Shown: piece by piece, positions 14,994 through 22,963 of the stretch
How the letters are laid out: every line of letters starts with the position of its first letter
Position numbering within the stretch: the stretch's first letter is position 1
NCBI GenBank assembly: GCA_017650105.1
Contig: JAGCFO010000041.1
Coordinates: 45,158-109,157 of the forward strand
Reading direction: 5' to 3'
DNA length: 64,000 nt
From: Bacteroidaceae bacterium
GTDB taxonomy: Bacteria > Bacteroidota > Bacteroidia > Bacteroidales > Bacteroidaceae
The notes under the pieces: model-generated
Databases searched by the model: none
Seen by the model: only the letters and a program-made list of their open reading frames with translations
Told to the model about the DNA's origin: nothing
Position numbers and translations under genes: made by a program

Positions 14994-15193
14994 TGCTTTT
15001 TAGTTGCTGTTAGCTCGTAGTTAAACAAATCAAGTAGTTGGTTGACCTTATCCATCCTTAACGTTGGTTTACCTTGCTCCAGATTTCGCACAAAACAAAG
15101 GCCGACTCCCGATTTCATAGCCAGATCTTCCTGTGTAAGACCATATTCCTTGCGTAAAGCCTTTACTACTGCAGATAATTTTGTCTTTTCCAT
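14990..15193 (-). CDS. hipB: HipB-like HTH antitoxin/repressor
   Basis: 67 aa starting MEKTKLSAVVKALRKEYGLT. It is a Cro/CI-type helix-turn-helix (GLTQEDLAMKSGVGLCFVRN, then LEQGKPTLRMDKVNQLLDLF). The ATG at 15193 is preferred over one 12 codons upstream because the family consensus begins here and the upstream codons overlap the promoter. It is the first gene of the hipB-hipS-hipT operon and probably represses it through the inverted repeat at 15212-15246. Confidence 0.85.
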   Translation of the reverse strand: MEKTKLSAVVKALRKEYGLTQEDLAMKSGVGLCFVRNLEQGKPTLRMDKVNQLLDLFNYELTATKKQ

Positions 15194-15211
15194 ATAGATT
15201 ATATTATTTCG

Positions 15212-15246
15212 AATGCAAAAATACAACAATATTTGTAAATTGCATT
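15212..15246 (-). promoter_or_regulatory. Putative hipBST promoter/operator
   Basis: Reading leftward, TATTTTTG (plus-strand CAAAAATA, 15216-15223) is a good -7 element. It is straddled by the inverted repeat AATGCAA (15212-15218) and TTGCATT (15240-15246), whose left arm overlaps the -7 box. This geometry suits HipB autorepression. No clear -33 TTTG is seen. Confidence 0.5.
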
Positions 15247-15382
15247 ATTTCTAATATAAAAAGATAGTATTTAACGCTTTTATATGGTTTCGACTATAGT
15301 TTTACACTTTCTTTGGTGATTTATGGCTTGTAATCATTGTTCTCGCTAAGATTATGCACTATTCACTATGAACGGCACACTT

Positions 15383-17176
15383 TTAGCTCTCTATTCCCCC
15401 CCGTACGACTTTTACTCCCTTAGGCGCTTTGATACTTGTCTTTACAGTGCCGTCTGGAAGTTTTTCGTGGCGAATATAGATTTGCCCGTAAGGCGTGGGA
15501 TAGAAGCCCTCGGCCCACTTCAAGTTGCCTAAATGTGGCGTGATGCAAACCTTTTTACATCCAGGCTCTATTATTTCAACACCCAACACATGATTGCTGA
15601 GCCATGCAGTAGGACCACTTGCCCAACCATGACAAAGACTATGCCGATAGCCTTTATAACAATATCCACCGAAGTCGCCATGAATGTCGTCTTTGCCTTC
15701 GGGCACAAGCTCATCGATACGGCCTGCATTTTTTGTCCAGTCAAGATTGAAGTCTTCCCAGAAGGTGGTTGCTCCCATATCAAGCATACCTCCCCAGTAT
15801 TCGCGAATGATATCCATAGCTTCTTCGTAATGACCAGACATCGCCAAAGCTTCCAGCATATAGTATCCGTAGAAGGTAGAGAATCCCTTAGATCCACCAG
15901 GCAACAAATAGTCTTGAGCTGCCTTCTCTGAATCCATCAGGCCAGCTATTGCCATCAGTGCTGCAGCCTGTTTCAAATTGTTAGGGGGAAGTACCTTTTT
16001 TTTCAAACGGTTCTCAATTTCACGACATTTTTGTGCCTTAGCTTCCTCGCCCAGCAGTAGGCATAACTCTGCCCCATCCTGCAAAGCCCAACATAGCAGA
16101 GCCCTATAACCCGCTTCAACGCCTTCGGTATTCGGACTAGATGGCCAGTCCAAAAAGCGTCCTCCTCCTAAATGCTCAGAACCCTCCTCATCAACACGAG
16201 AGTCAATGAGGTCGATAAGTCCAAGGATATAGTCGGCATGTTTTTTCAGGAATTCCAGATTGCCGAAATGTCTGTACCAGTCATACTGGATAATCAGATA
16301 CCACATTGAATAAGCACTCATTCCGTTAAACCAGTTAGGCAGAGGATATTGCTGTATGGCTAAATCCAGGCTGGAATAGAAACACTCCTCGTTACCGAAG
16401 ACGGTACTGATGGTGTTTATCTCAGGGTGCATGTCGCCCAGCCAGATGAGTCGGTCACGCTTGATGCCGTCCCAAATGTATTCTTGCATGTTCAGTTGTA
16501 CGGTATAGGCGCCGGTAGACCAAATGGTATTCAATCGGTCATCAGAGCATTGGAAGGAGCCCAGATATGGGGAGTTGCGGTAGCGGAATACAGCGGTAGC
16601 TTCCTTAAGATGCAGAGAAGCCTCATCCAACAGGTCAATACGCGCGAAGCGGAATCCCGAGTTGCCGATTTCTATCTGCCCATAGCGCGGAACGGCAATT
16701 ATCATGTCTCGGGTAGCATGGTCGTTGGTAGCAGTTCCGTTTTCTATTTCGCTGCATGTTTCGCTGACTGATTCACCCAGCCTAACTCTTACCTTGAAAC
16801 TGGCTGCTGAGCCTGAACCGACAACCAGTTTCAGTGCCCCATGCAGTTCATGTCCGTAGTCGAGGATAATGGAAGCGTTTTCGTCTTTGGTGCTTTGCAT
16901 AAAGCAAGAGCTGGCATTCACCAAGTCTGCCTGTCCATCATCAACATCCAAAAGATTCTCAAGATTACGTACTGAGCCCTTCGACCAAAGTATTTTCTTC
17001 GGTGCGATGAAAACCCTTGTCATTTTGTCTTGCCGGATGCGTAGTGTATCATCTTGAAAGGGTAAGGGTAAGTACAAGCCTTTTTCAGTTGCATCAGTAT
17101 CTGTTTTTTTGCAAGAGGTGAAGGCAAAGCTACACGTCATTGCTATTATAATAAAGGAATAAGAAGCTTTTTTCAT
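15383..17176 (-). CDS. GH78-type alpha-L-rhamnosidase, lipoprotein
   Basis: 597 aa with a lipoprotein signal (CSFAFTSCKK; lipidated Cys ~22). The catalytic (alpha/alpha)6 barrel shows the bacterial rhamnosidase motif YIWDGIKRDRLIWLGDMHPE near residues 234-253, equivalent to the DCPQR(E/D)R-GWxGD region with its acidic residues. Later comes GGYCYKGYRHSLCHGWASGP, and a C-terminal beta-sandwich follows. It is shorter than many GH78 enzymes, with a reduced N-terminal region. It would release terminal L-rhamnose from rhamnogalacturonan oligosaccharides at the outer membrane or in the periplasm. It lies 31 bp downstream of the MBL-fold gene on the same strand, so probably one operon. Confidence 0.85.
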   Translation of the reverse strand: MKKASYSFIIIAMTCSFAFTSCKKTDTDATEKGLYLPLPFQDDTLRIRQDKMTRVFIAPKKILWSKGSVRNLENLLDVDDGQADLVNASSCFMQSTKDENASIILDYGHELHGALKLVVGSGSAASFKVRVRLGESVSETCSEIENGTATNDHATRDMIIAVPRYGQIEIGNSGFRFARIDLLDEASLHLKEATAVFRYRNSPYLGSFQCSDDRLNTIWSTGAYTVQLNMQEYIWDGIKRDRLIWLGDMHPEINTISTVFGNEECFYSSLDLAIQQYPLPNWFNGMSAYSMWYLIIQYDWYRHFGNLEFLKKHADYILGLIDLIDSRVDEEGSEHLGGGRFLDWPSSPNTEGVEAGYRALLCWALQDGAELCLLLGEEAKAQKCREIENRLKKKVLPPNNLKQAAALMAIAGLMDSEKAAQDYLLPGGSKGFSTFYGYYMLEALAMSGHYEEAMDIIREYWGGMLDMGATTFWEDFNLDWTKNAGRIDELVPEGKDDIHGDFGGYCYKGYRHSLCHGWASGPTAWLSNHVLGVEIIEPGCKKVCITPHLGNLKWAEGFYPTPYGQIYIRHEKLPDGTVKTSIKAPKGVKVVRGGIES

Positions 17177-17207
17177 TTTCCGTTTTTGTTATGTAATATC
17201 CAAAGAG

Positions 17208-18149
17208 TTAGTCAAGCCTCCAAAGCCCGTCGCGTACGGAGACGTGATGTTCCTTGATGCCTAAATTATCCATCCATTCCCGCGTTCTCACTGTGGTAAG
17301 ATGTGCTGTGTCAAAGCCCTGTCCCGTATCGTTGTTCCAAACCCACATGGGAGTGGGCCAGAGGCAAGCGCGGAACTTTATAGAGCGGTAGAATTCTTCC
17401 GAACAGCCGTTTTGTCCATGATGTGCCATTTGTAAATAGTCGCAGTCAAGATCTTTGGCAAAGGGACCTTTTAGTGCCAAATCGCCGCATTCTATCCCGG
17501 CATCGCCCAAGAAGACCATAGACTTTTTCTTATCCCAAACACGCATAATCATTGAATTGTTGTTATAGGGATTGGTGACAAGCTGGGTAGCTACGCTCAC
17601 AATTTTGAGCTTCATCCCGTCAAAATCAAATACCTGTCCCGGCTGCTGTAAATCCACTACCTTAGCCTTGCAAGAGCTGAGTCTGTCATAGAAATCGCGT
17701 GTTTTTCCAGCTTCAGTGGGTTCTGCATCAATTACTTTGTCGGTAATACGGGAATGATAGATAGCCTTGATGCGAAGATCTTGAGTGCCCTGCTTCAGAA
17801 TCTCCCATAGGGCACCCATGTGATCGTCGTGCGGATGGGAGATGAACCAGGCTTCGACTTCGTTTCCCAAAGCTCCAATAAAACCGCGAAGGGTAAATGC
17901 CTCTTCGGGAAATCCTCCATCCATTACGATGACCTTCCCCGTTTTTGTCTGAAAGACATAGGAGTTACCGATGGTGTTAGTATGCGAAGGAATCTGCCAA
18001 ACGGTAAAAGCGGAACCTCTGGGAGCTTTTTTCCTATGACTCATCTCCGCTCCTTTTATTTCGGGAGATAGTGCCATTCCGACAGCGGCGACAACCCCAG
18101 TCTTAATAAATTGCCTGCGCGACAGATTGTTCAGTCCTTCTTTTTTCAT
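17208..18149 (-). CDS. Secreted metallo-beta-lactamase-fold hydrolase with twin-arginine-like leader
   Basis: 313 aa. The N-terminus has SRRQFIKTG followed by a hydrophobic stretch, typical of Tat substrates. The MBL metal motif is SHPHDDHMG (~residues 109-117), with further ligands likely in FLGDAG (~216) and MAHHGQ (~239-244). The ComEC-like MBL subfamily includes many uncharacterised secreted enzymes. The substrate cannot be told from sequence; its place directly upstream of the GH78 gene suggests a role with pectin-derived sugars or esters, but that is speculation. Confidence 0.8.
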   Translation of the reverse strand: MKKEGLNNLSRRQFIKTGVVAAVGMALSPEIKGAEMSHRKKAPRGSAFTVWQIPSHTNTIGNSYVFQTKTGKVIVMDGGFPEEAFTLRGFIGALGNEVEAWFISHPHDDHMGALWEILKQGTQDLRIKAIYHSRITDKVIDAEPTEAGKTRDFYDRLSSCKAKVVDLQQPGQVFDFDGMKLKIVSVATQLVTNPYNNNSMIMRVWDKKKSMVFLGDAGIECGDLALKGPFAKDLDCDYLQMAHHGQNGCSEEFYRSIKFRACLWPTPMWVWNNDTGQGFDTAHLTTVRTREWMDNLGIKEHHVSVRDGLWRLD

Positions 18150-18229
18150 GGCTTATTTGGTGCGTTTTTTAATGGATTCTCTATTGCCTTGAGATAGAGT
18201 GCTTAAACGACAGCATTATTTTTTCGTTC

Positions 18230-18237
18230 CAAAAGTA
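18230..18237 (-). promoter_or_regulatory. -7 element for the MBL-GH78 operon
   Basis: On the minus strand TACTTTTG matches TAnnTTTG. The -33 region is weak (ATTG at 23-bp spacing), which suggests activation by a regulator. It lies about 80 bp before the start codon at 18149. Confidence 0.4.
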
Positions 18238-18481
18238 GAATAAAAAAATTAGAAGAAAAACAATTTTGGCAAAAATGAACCGCAAATAACACCCCTTAGT
18301 ATTTGCTTTGGGCTAACACTCAGAAGAAGTTTATTATACGCGTTCCTTACCCAATAAACGCAAAAGGTTGGCCCAGGCGCGATATTGTGATGTAAAAGCA
18401 TTCGTTTTCGTCACTCATTTTTTTCCTCAAGTCACATGAATTTGCCGAAAATGTGCCCAAAAAAGGTTAAAAAGCGCAAAA

Positions 18482-18499
18482 TGACAAGTCCACTTGTCA
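18482..18499. promoter_or_regulatory. Perfect inverted repeat, candidate operator for the GH105 unit
   Basis: TGACAAGT-CC-ACTTGTCA has eight-base arms with no mismatch. It is centred about 50 bp upstream of the -7 box at 18540, where an activator would bind. I saw no second copy in the window. Confidence 0.45.
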
Positions 18500-18539
18500 A
18501 AAAAGGAGATTGTTTCTTTTTAAGTTCATGAAAAAGAGC

Positions 18540-18547
18540 TATATTTG
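18540..18547 (+). promoter_or_regulatory. -7 element of the GH105 gene at 18564
   Basis: TATATTTG matches TAnnTTTG exactly. A T-rich stretch sits at the -33 position. The inferred transcription start, near 18553, excludes an in-frame ATG at 18528 and supports ATG 18564. Confidence 0.5.
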
Positions 18548-18563
18548 CGCCAAATTACGTAAA

Positions 18564-19763
18564 ATGAGAAAGAGTGCACTCGTCCTTCTGCTTTGCTTGC
18601 TGAGCCTATCGTTATGGGCTCAGGAAGACTATGCCGCATACGGCATTCGCTTTGCAGAGAGCGAAATGGCACGTTTCCCAGAGGCTTGGCAGCTGGATCA
18701 CGGCTCGAGGCTGTTCTTCGGATATTCTCAAGGTGTGGGGTGCTGTGCTATGTTGCAAGTGGGAAAATACACAGGCGACAAGAAGTATTTCGATTACGTC
18801 GAGCAATGGGCCGACAGCCTCATCGCCGACGACGGAACCATCCATCTGTACACTCCCGAAACGTATAATCTCGACTTTATCAACTCGGGTAAGGTGCTTT
18901 TCGAGGTGTATCAGCAGACCGACGACGCCAAGTACAAGAAAGCGATGGAAAAGCTTGTCCGTCAGCTCAAAAACCACCCTCGCACGTGCGACGGAGGCTA
19001 TTGGCACAAACTTATCTACCCTCATCAGATGTGGCTCGACGGCATCTATATGGCTTCCCCCTTTATGGCGCAGTACGGCGCTATATTTAAAAAGGAGGAA
19101 TGGATAGACGAAGCCGTGAAGCAGGTAACCCTCTGCCATCAGCATACGTTCGATGCCCACACGGGGCTCTATCATCACGCTTGGGACGAGAGCCGCAGTC
19201 AGCGCTGGGCGAATCCCGAAACGGGACTCTCTCCAAACTTCTGGGGGAGGAGCATCGGCTGGTACTTTATGGCTCTGGTGGATTGTCTCGACTGGATTCC
19301 TGCCGAGCATGAGGGATTTCAGCGCATCGTAGGCTACGTTCGCGACTTGGCAGGCACGCTTCCCCGCTATCAGGATAAGGACGGGCTGTGGTATCAGGTG
19401 CTCGACTGCCCCGAGCGCGAAGGAAACTTCCCCGAGGCAAGCGTTACGGCGCAGTTTATGTACGCCTACGCCAAAGCAGTCAACAAAGGGTACATCGACC
19501 CCGCCTTCCGCCAGATAGCCGTGAAGGCATTCGAAGGGCTGAAGAACCAGCTCATCGAAGAGAAAGAAGACGGCACCCTCAGCCTCACACGCTGCTGCGC
19601 GGTAGGAGGGCTGGGCGGAAACCCGTACCGAGACGGCAGCTTCGAGTACTACACGCACGAGAAGATCCGCGACAACGACGCTAAGGCGACAGGGCCTTTC
19701 ATCATGGGATGCCTTCAATTGGGAAATATGTCTAACGCACGAAACGGGATACTCAAGGAATAA
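18564..19763 (+). CDS. GH105 unsaturated rhamnogalacturonyl hydrolase, secreted
   Basis: 399 aa with a signal peptide (MRKSALVLLLCLLSLSLWAQ). The (alpha/alpha)6 barrel shows family motifs: IYPHQMWLDGIYMASPFMAQ (~151-170, with the catalytic-type Asp in WLDG), FWGRSIGWYFMALVDCLDW (~227-245) and PRYQDKDGLWYQVLD (~268-282). GH105 enzymes remove the 4,5-unsaturated galacturonic acid that lyases leave on rhamnogalacturonan fragments. The product is probably periplasmic. The start was chosen because it gives the signal peptide and follows the promoter. The -7 box and operator immediately upstream suggest substrate-controlled expression. Confidence 0.88.
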   Translation: MRKSALVLLLCLLSLSLWAQEDYAAYGIRFAESEMARFPEAWQLDHGSRLFFGYSQGVGCCAMLQVGKYTGDKKYFDYVEQWADSLIADDGTIHLYTPETYNLDFINSGKVLFEVYQQTDDAKYKKAMEKLVRQLKNHPRTCDGGYWHKLIYPHQMWLDGIYMASPFMAQYGAIFKKEEWIDEAVKQVTLCHQHTFDAHTGLYHHAWDESRSQRWANPETGLSPNFWGRSIGWYFMALVDCLDWIPAEHEGFQRIVGYVRDLAGTLPRYQDKDGLWYQVLDCPEREGNFPEASVTAQFMYAYAKAVNKGYIDPAFRQIAVKAFEGLKNQLIEEKEDGTLSLTRCCAVGGLGGNPYRDGSFEYYTHEKIRDNDAKATGPFIMGCLQLGNMSNARNGILKE

Positions 19764-19827
19764 AAATTTTTGGAGAACAAATCTCGCGGTATGAAGAAAG
19801 AAAAAAAATTTTTCCCTTCTTCATATT
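19762..19827. repeat. Dispersed A/T-rich repeat, copy B
   Basis: Begins at the GH105 stop codon: AAAAATTTTTGGAGAACAAA, a CTCGCGGTATGAAGAAAG core, then an A-tract/T-tract and CCCTTCTTCATA in inverse orientation. The outer parts can fold as a hairpin, so it may also serve as a terminator. Confidence 0.65.
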
Positions 19828-19932
19828 CAGAGGAAGAAAAACGAACCCTGACAGACAACAAATCAGTATAACGAAAGAAGAAGACAAAAAAAGGATACAG
19901 TTAACCATAATACTAATTAATTTCTAAACAGC

Positions 19933-22770
19933 ATGAAGAAACTTTTTACACTTGTGACTTTGGCAGTGCTGGCAATCGGCTCAGCATTTGCAGGTAAGAC
20001 GGTAGCTTTCCTCTACGAGCCGGCATACAACTCCGGGAAAGCCACCTCGTACGGACTTGCCGAGGGAGGCTACACTCTCGACCAAGACCCCATCTATGCA
20101 GCCCTCTGCGCAGAGTTTGACGTTACGGCTTTTGCTATCGACAAGAATGCAGAAGCAGATTACGAGCTGCTTGCCACGTTTGACTGCGTAGTATTCTCAG
20201 AGGCTATGTCGGGCAACAGCACTTGCACCAACAACCTTGTGAAGCTGGTAGGTACCGTTCCCATTGTGTCGATGAAGACCTACAACTACACCAGCGGACG
20301 TTGGAGCTGGGCAGCTCCGAGCAACCCGGGCACGAAGACTTCTTCGATAATGCCTGCTGCCGGATTTGAGAATCATGACCTCTTCAAGGGCCTTGAGCGC
20401 AACGACGACGGCTCCATCTCCCTCTACGACGAAAGCACTACGGCATCGAGCAACCGTATGCAGGGATTTGCTGCAAGCGCCATCATCGAAGGATCGGCTC
20501 TCGCAGACGAGACGGACAAGCTCTACGCCACAGCATCAGGTACCGATTACGTCAGCGTACACGAGATTGCCAACGTGGGAGACTACAAGTATGTGCTGGT
20601 AGGTATGTCGAGCGACAACATCTGGGCTGTTAACGCCAACGGACAGAAGATTATCATCAATGCTGTCAACTACGTGCTTGGAGAAGGCGGCTTCGATATG
20701 GAGGATGACATCAACATCGCCTATCTCTACGACTCATCCTACAGCACCTACAAGTGCGGCATCGACAACGACCCGTTCGTAGTGAACACAGTGCTTGCCG
20801 AGCGCAACACCGTATGCATCGACGTGAAGGACCTTACGGCTGCCGATACAGAAATGCTGGATTCCCTTTCCAAATTCGACCTTGTCGTTTTGAGCGAGGC
20901 TATCGGCGGCACACATAAGTTTGGCGTGAAACTGGTAGAACTTGTCAATCGTGTTCCTATCCTCAACTTCAAGTCGTTCTTCTATGCCAACAATCGTTGG
21001 AGCGTAGGTTCGGGTGTAAATCCCGTGAAGGTGGGTAGCGGAGTATTCGGTATCGCTGACATCAAGGTCAACGAGGCTTACCTTGAGGATGAACTCTTCG
21101 CCGATGTGGATATGGAAGAGGATGGAACCATCCATATGTTTGTCAACACTGAGCTGGAGAACAACCTCATGCAGTCCTACACAGCTAATGCCGACGGACT
21201 CTTCGGCAGCGACGACGTGATTGCTACCGTTAACGACTTGCCTTGTATCCATCGTCACGGAAACAAGAACACATACCTGCTGATTCCTATCTCCAGCGAT
21301 GCAAACTACGTGGAAGAGGAATGCAACCTTTCCGATGCCGCTATTCAGCTCATCAACAATGCCGTTCGCATCCTGGCAGCTACTAAGGGAAATGTTACTC
21401 CTTGCGTTGCTCCTACCGCTTCCTTCGATTATGGAAACCGTGTGACAACCGTCACTTTGGCTTCCAGCACAACGGGTGCTACCATTTATTATACTCTTGA
21501 CGGAACGGAGCCTACCGAGTCGAGCACGAAGTACGAAGGTCCTTTCGAGATTACTGAGGATTGCACCATCAAGGCTATCGCCGTTAAGCAGGGCAACGAC
21601 AACAGCTCTGTAGCTTCTTTCGACGCTATCGTTCAGGTAATAGCTGCTGCTCCGCAGATTAGCATTGAGCGTCTGAGCGGAGTTTCCTACGTTACTATCA
21701 CAACTTCGGAGGAAGGTGCTGTAGTATACTACGGATTTGTTGAGAAGGCAACTACGGGTAACTCAGTTGAGTACACCGAGCCTGTTGCTCTTACCTCACC
21801 CGCTACTGTTTACGCTTTTGCCGGAGGAGAAGGCTTCCTGTCTTCCGAGATTGTTTCCGCATTCGTAGGAGTTAACGGAGTTGACGCTACTAACATCCGT
21901 CTCGACACGATTGCTCACTTCGATGCCAACACCGAAGACTGGTATTGGGAAACTTCGGGAGGAAACTCAAAGGTTGCCTACTACATGGGCAAGAGCTCTA
22001 TGTCGATGTACGAATCTATCGATACTATTGTCAGCGGAGCCGACACAACCTTCAACTATCACGTTCGTGAGCCGTTGGTATTCTATGCCCGCAACAGCGA
22101 GACAAACGAGTTTGACAATGGCTGGAAGGTAAAGACGATGGGACAGCTTGTTCAGTGGGAGAATACCACTCCTCAGAAGACCATAGGTAAGGCAGGCGAT
22201 GCCGCTTACTACTGCGATAACGTAAACGACCTTGTTGACGGAGGTGCTACTCCTGGACATATCACTCTGACAAACCGTCATACCGGAGAGGACTACAACG
22301 CATCCATCGAGTCGACTCGCAAGTATGCTGGCCCGTTTGACATTATTACCTATGTGGGCAACAACAACAGCGACGGCGCTGCTCTTACCCTTGCCGTTCA
22401 GGTATCTGCTGACGGAGAGACCTGGGAATCAGTCGACACCGTTGGCGTATCGTACTACAAGCGCTTCTGGACTCGTCATCTGTCCAACTACGAAGGCACT
22501 GATGAGGTATTCGTACGTGTTAAGCAGGCAGGTGGAGGCACCAAGCTTGCCGTTTACGACATCGTTCTGAGAAACAACGGTGAGTTGTCGAAGGCTTACC
22601 AGGAGGAAGGCTCGGGCATCATCGTTGCCACGAAGGAGTCGCGCCTCATCGGCACTGAAGTATACGGAGTGAACGGTGTGCGCCTCTCAACACCTTCGAA
22701 AGGCATCAATATCGTTCGTCGCGTCTATGCCGACGGTACTGTAACGGTACAGAAAGTTCTTGTCAGATAA
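19933..22770 (+). CDS. Secreted protein with two GATase1/ThuA-like repeats and chitobiase-type domains
   Basis: 945 aa with a signal peptide (MKKLFTLVTLAVLAIGSAFA). Residues ~21-235 and ~240-475 are two diverged copies of a Rossmann-like module (KTVAFLYEP and NIAYLYDSS; FDCVVFSEAMSG and FDLVVLSEAIGG; GTVPIVSMKTY and NRVPILNFKSF), reminiscent of class-I glutamine amidotransferase/ThuA folds but without a visible Cys-His pair. Residues ~490-565 form a CHB_HEX_C-like domain (GATIYYTLDGTEPTESS), and a second related one is at ~572-650. A jelly-roll-like segment and a sorting-type C-terminus (YGVNGVRLSTPSKGINIVRR) complete it. No enzyme activity is assigned. The position between GH105 and PL1 suggests an extracellular role in pectin use. 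Confidence 0.8.
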   Translation: MKKLFTLVTLAVLAIGSAFAGKTVAFLYEPAYNSGKATSYGLAEGGYTLDQDPIYAALCAEFDVTAFAIDKNAEADYELLATFDCVVFSEAMSGNSTCTNNLVKLVGTVPIVSMKTYNYTSGRWSWAAPSNPGTKTSSIMPAAGFENHDLFKGLERNDDGSISLYDESTTASSNRMQGFAASAIIEGSALADETDKLYATASGTDYVSVHEIANVGDYKYVLVGMSSDNIWAVNANGQKIIINAVNYVLGEGGFDMEDDINIAYLYDSSYSTYKCGIDNDPFVVNTVLAERNTVCIDVKDLTAADTEMLDSLSKFDLVVLSEAIGGTHKFGVKLVELVNRVPILNFKSFFYANNRWSVGSGVNPVKVGSGVFGIADIKVNEAYLEDELFADVDMEEDGTIHMFVNTELENNLMQSYTANADGLFGSDDVIATVNDLPCIHRHGNKNTYLLIPISSDANYVEEECNLSDAAIQLINNAVRILAATKGNVTPCVAPTASFDYGNRVTTVTLASSTTGATIYYTLDGTEPTESSTKYEGPFEITEDCTIKAIAVKQGNDNSSVASFDAIVQVIAAAPQISIERLSGVSYVTITTSEEGAVVYYGFVEKATTGNSVEYTEPVALTSPATVYAFAGGEGFLSSEIVSAFVGVNGVDATNIRLDTIAHFDANTEDWYWETSGGNSKVAYYMGKSSMSMYESIDTIVSGADTTFNYHVREPLVFYARNSETNEFDNGWKVKTMGQLVQWENTTPQKTIGKAGDAAYYCDNVNDLVDGGATPGHITLTNRHTGEDYNASIESTRKYAGPFDIITYVGNNNSDGAALTLAVQVSADGETWESVDTVGVSYYKRFWTRHLSNYEGTDEVFVRVKQAGGGTKLAVYDIVLRNNGELSKAYQEEGSGIIVATKESRLIGTEVYGVNGVRLSTPSKGINIVRRVYADGTVTVQKVLVR

Positions 22771-22781
22771 CATCTGGCCTT

Positions 22782-22819
22782 ATCAGCAGGAGAGCACGAG
22801 GCTCTCCTGCTGATTTTCT
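22782..22819 (+). terminator. Rho-independent terminator
   Basis: ATCAGCAGGAGAGC (22782-22795) pairs with GCTCTCCTGCTGAT (22801-22814) over a 5-nt loop, and TTTT follows. It lies 11 bp after the stop of the 945-aa gene. Confidence 0.85.
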
Positions 22820-22856
22820 CAAACAGAAAAACACCTTCGGGAAAAACACCCCGAAA

Positions 22857-22925
22857 TATGAAGAAGGGAAAAATTTTTTTGGAGAAGGAATATCGCGAGA
22901 TGAAGAAGGAAAAAAATTTTTTTCT
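22857..22925. repeat. Dispersed A/T-rich repeat, copy C (two tandem units)
   Basis: Two head-to-tail units of about 41 bp: ATATGAAGAAGGGAAAAATT, TTTTTGGAGAAGGAATATCG, then CGAGATGAAGAAGGAAAAAA and TTTTTTT. Found between the terminator at 22782 and the PL1 gene. Confidence 0.7.
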
Positions 22926-22963
22926 CAATACATAATCCCAAATACCAAACACACCCATCGACG

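Larger units (their letters stand above)
18150..18563. other. 414-bp divergent regulatory region between the MBL/GH78 and GH105 transcription units
   Basis: No gene. It contains a leftward -7 element at 18230-18237, an 18-bp perfect inverted repeat at 18482-18499 and a rightward -7 element at 18540-18547. The remainder is A/T-rich without other structure that I can see. Confidence 0.55.
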
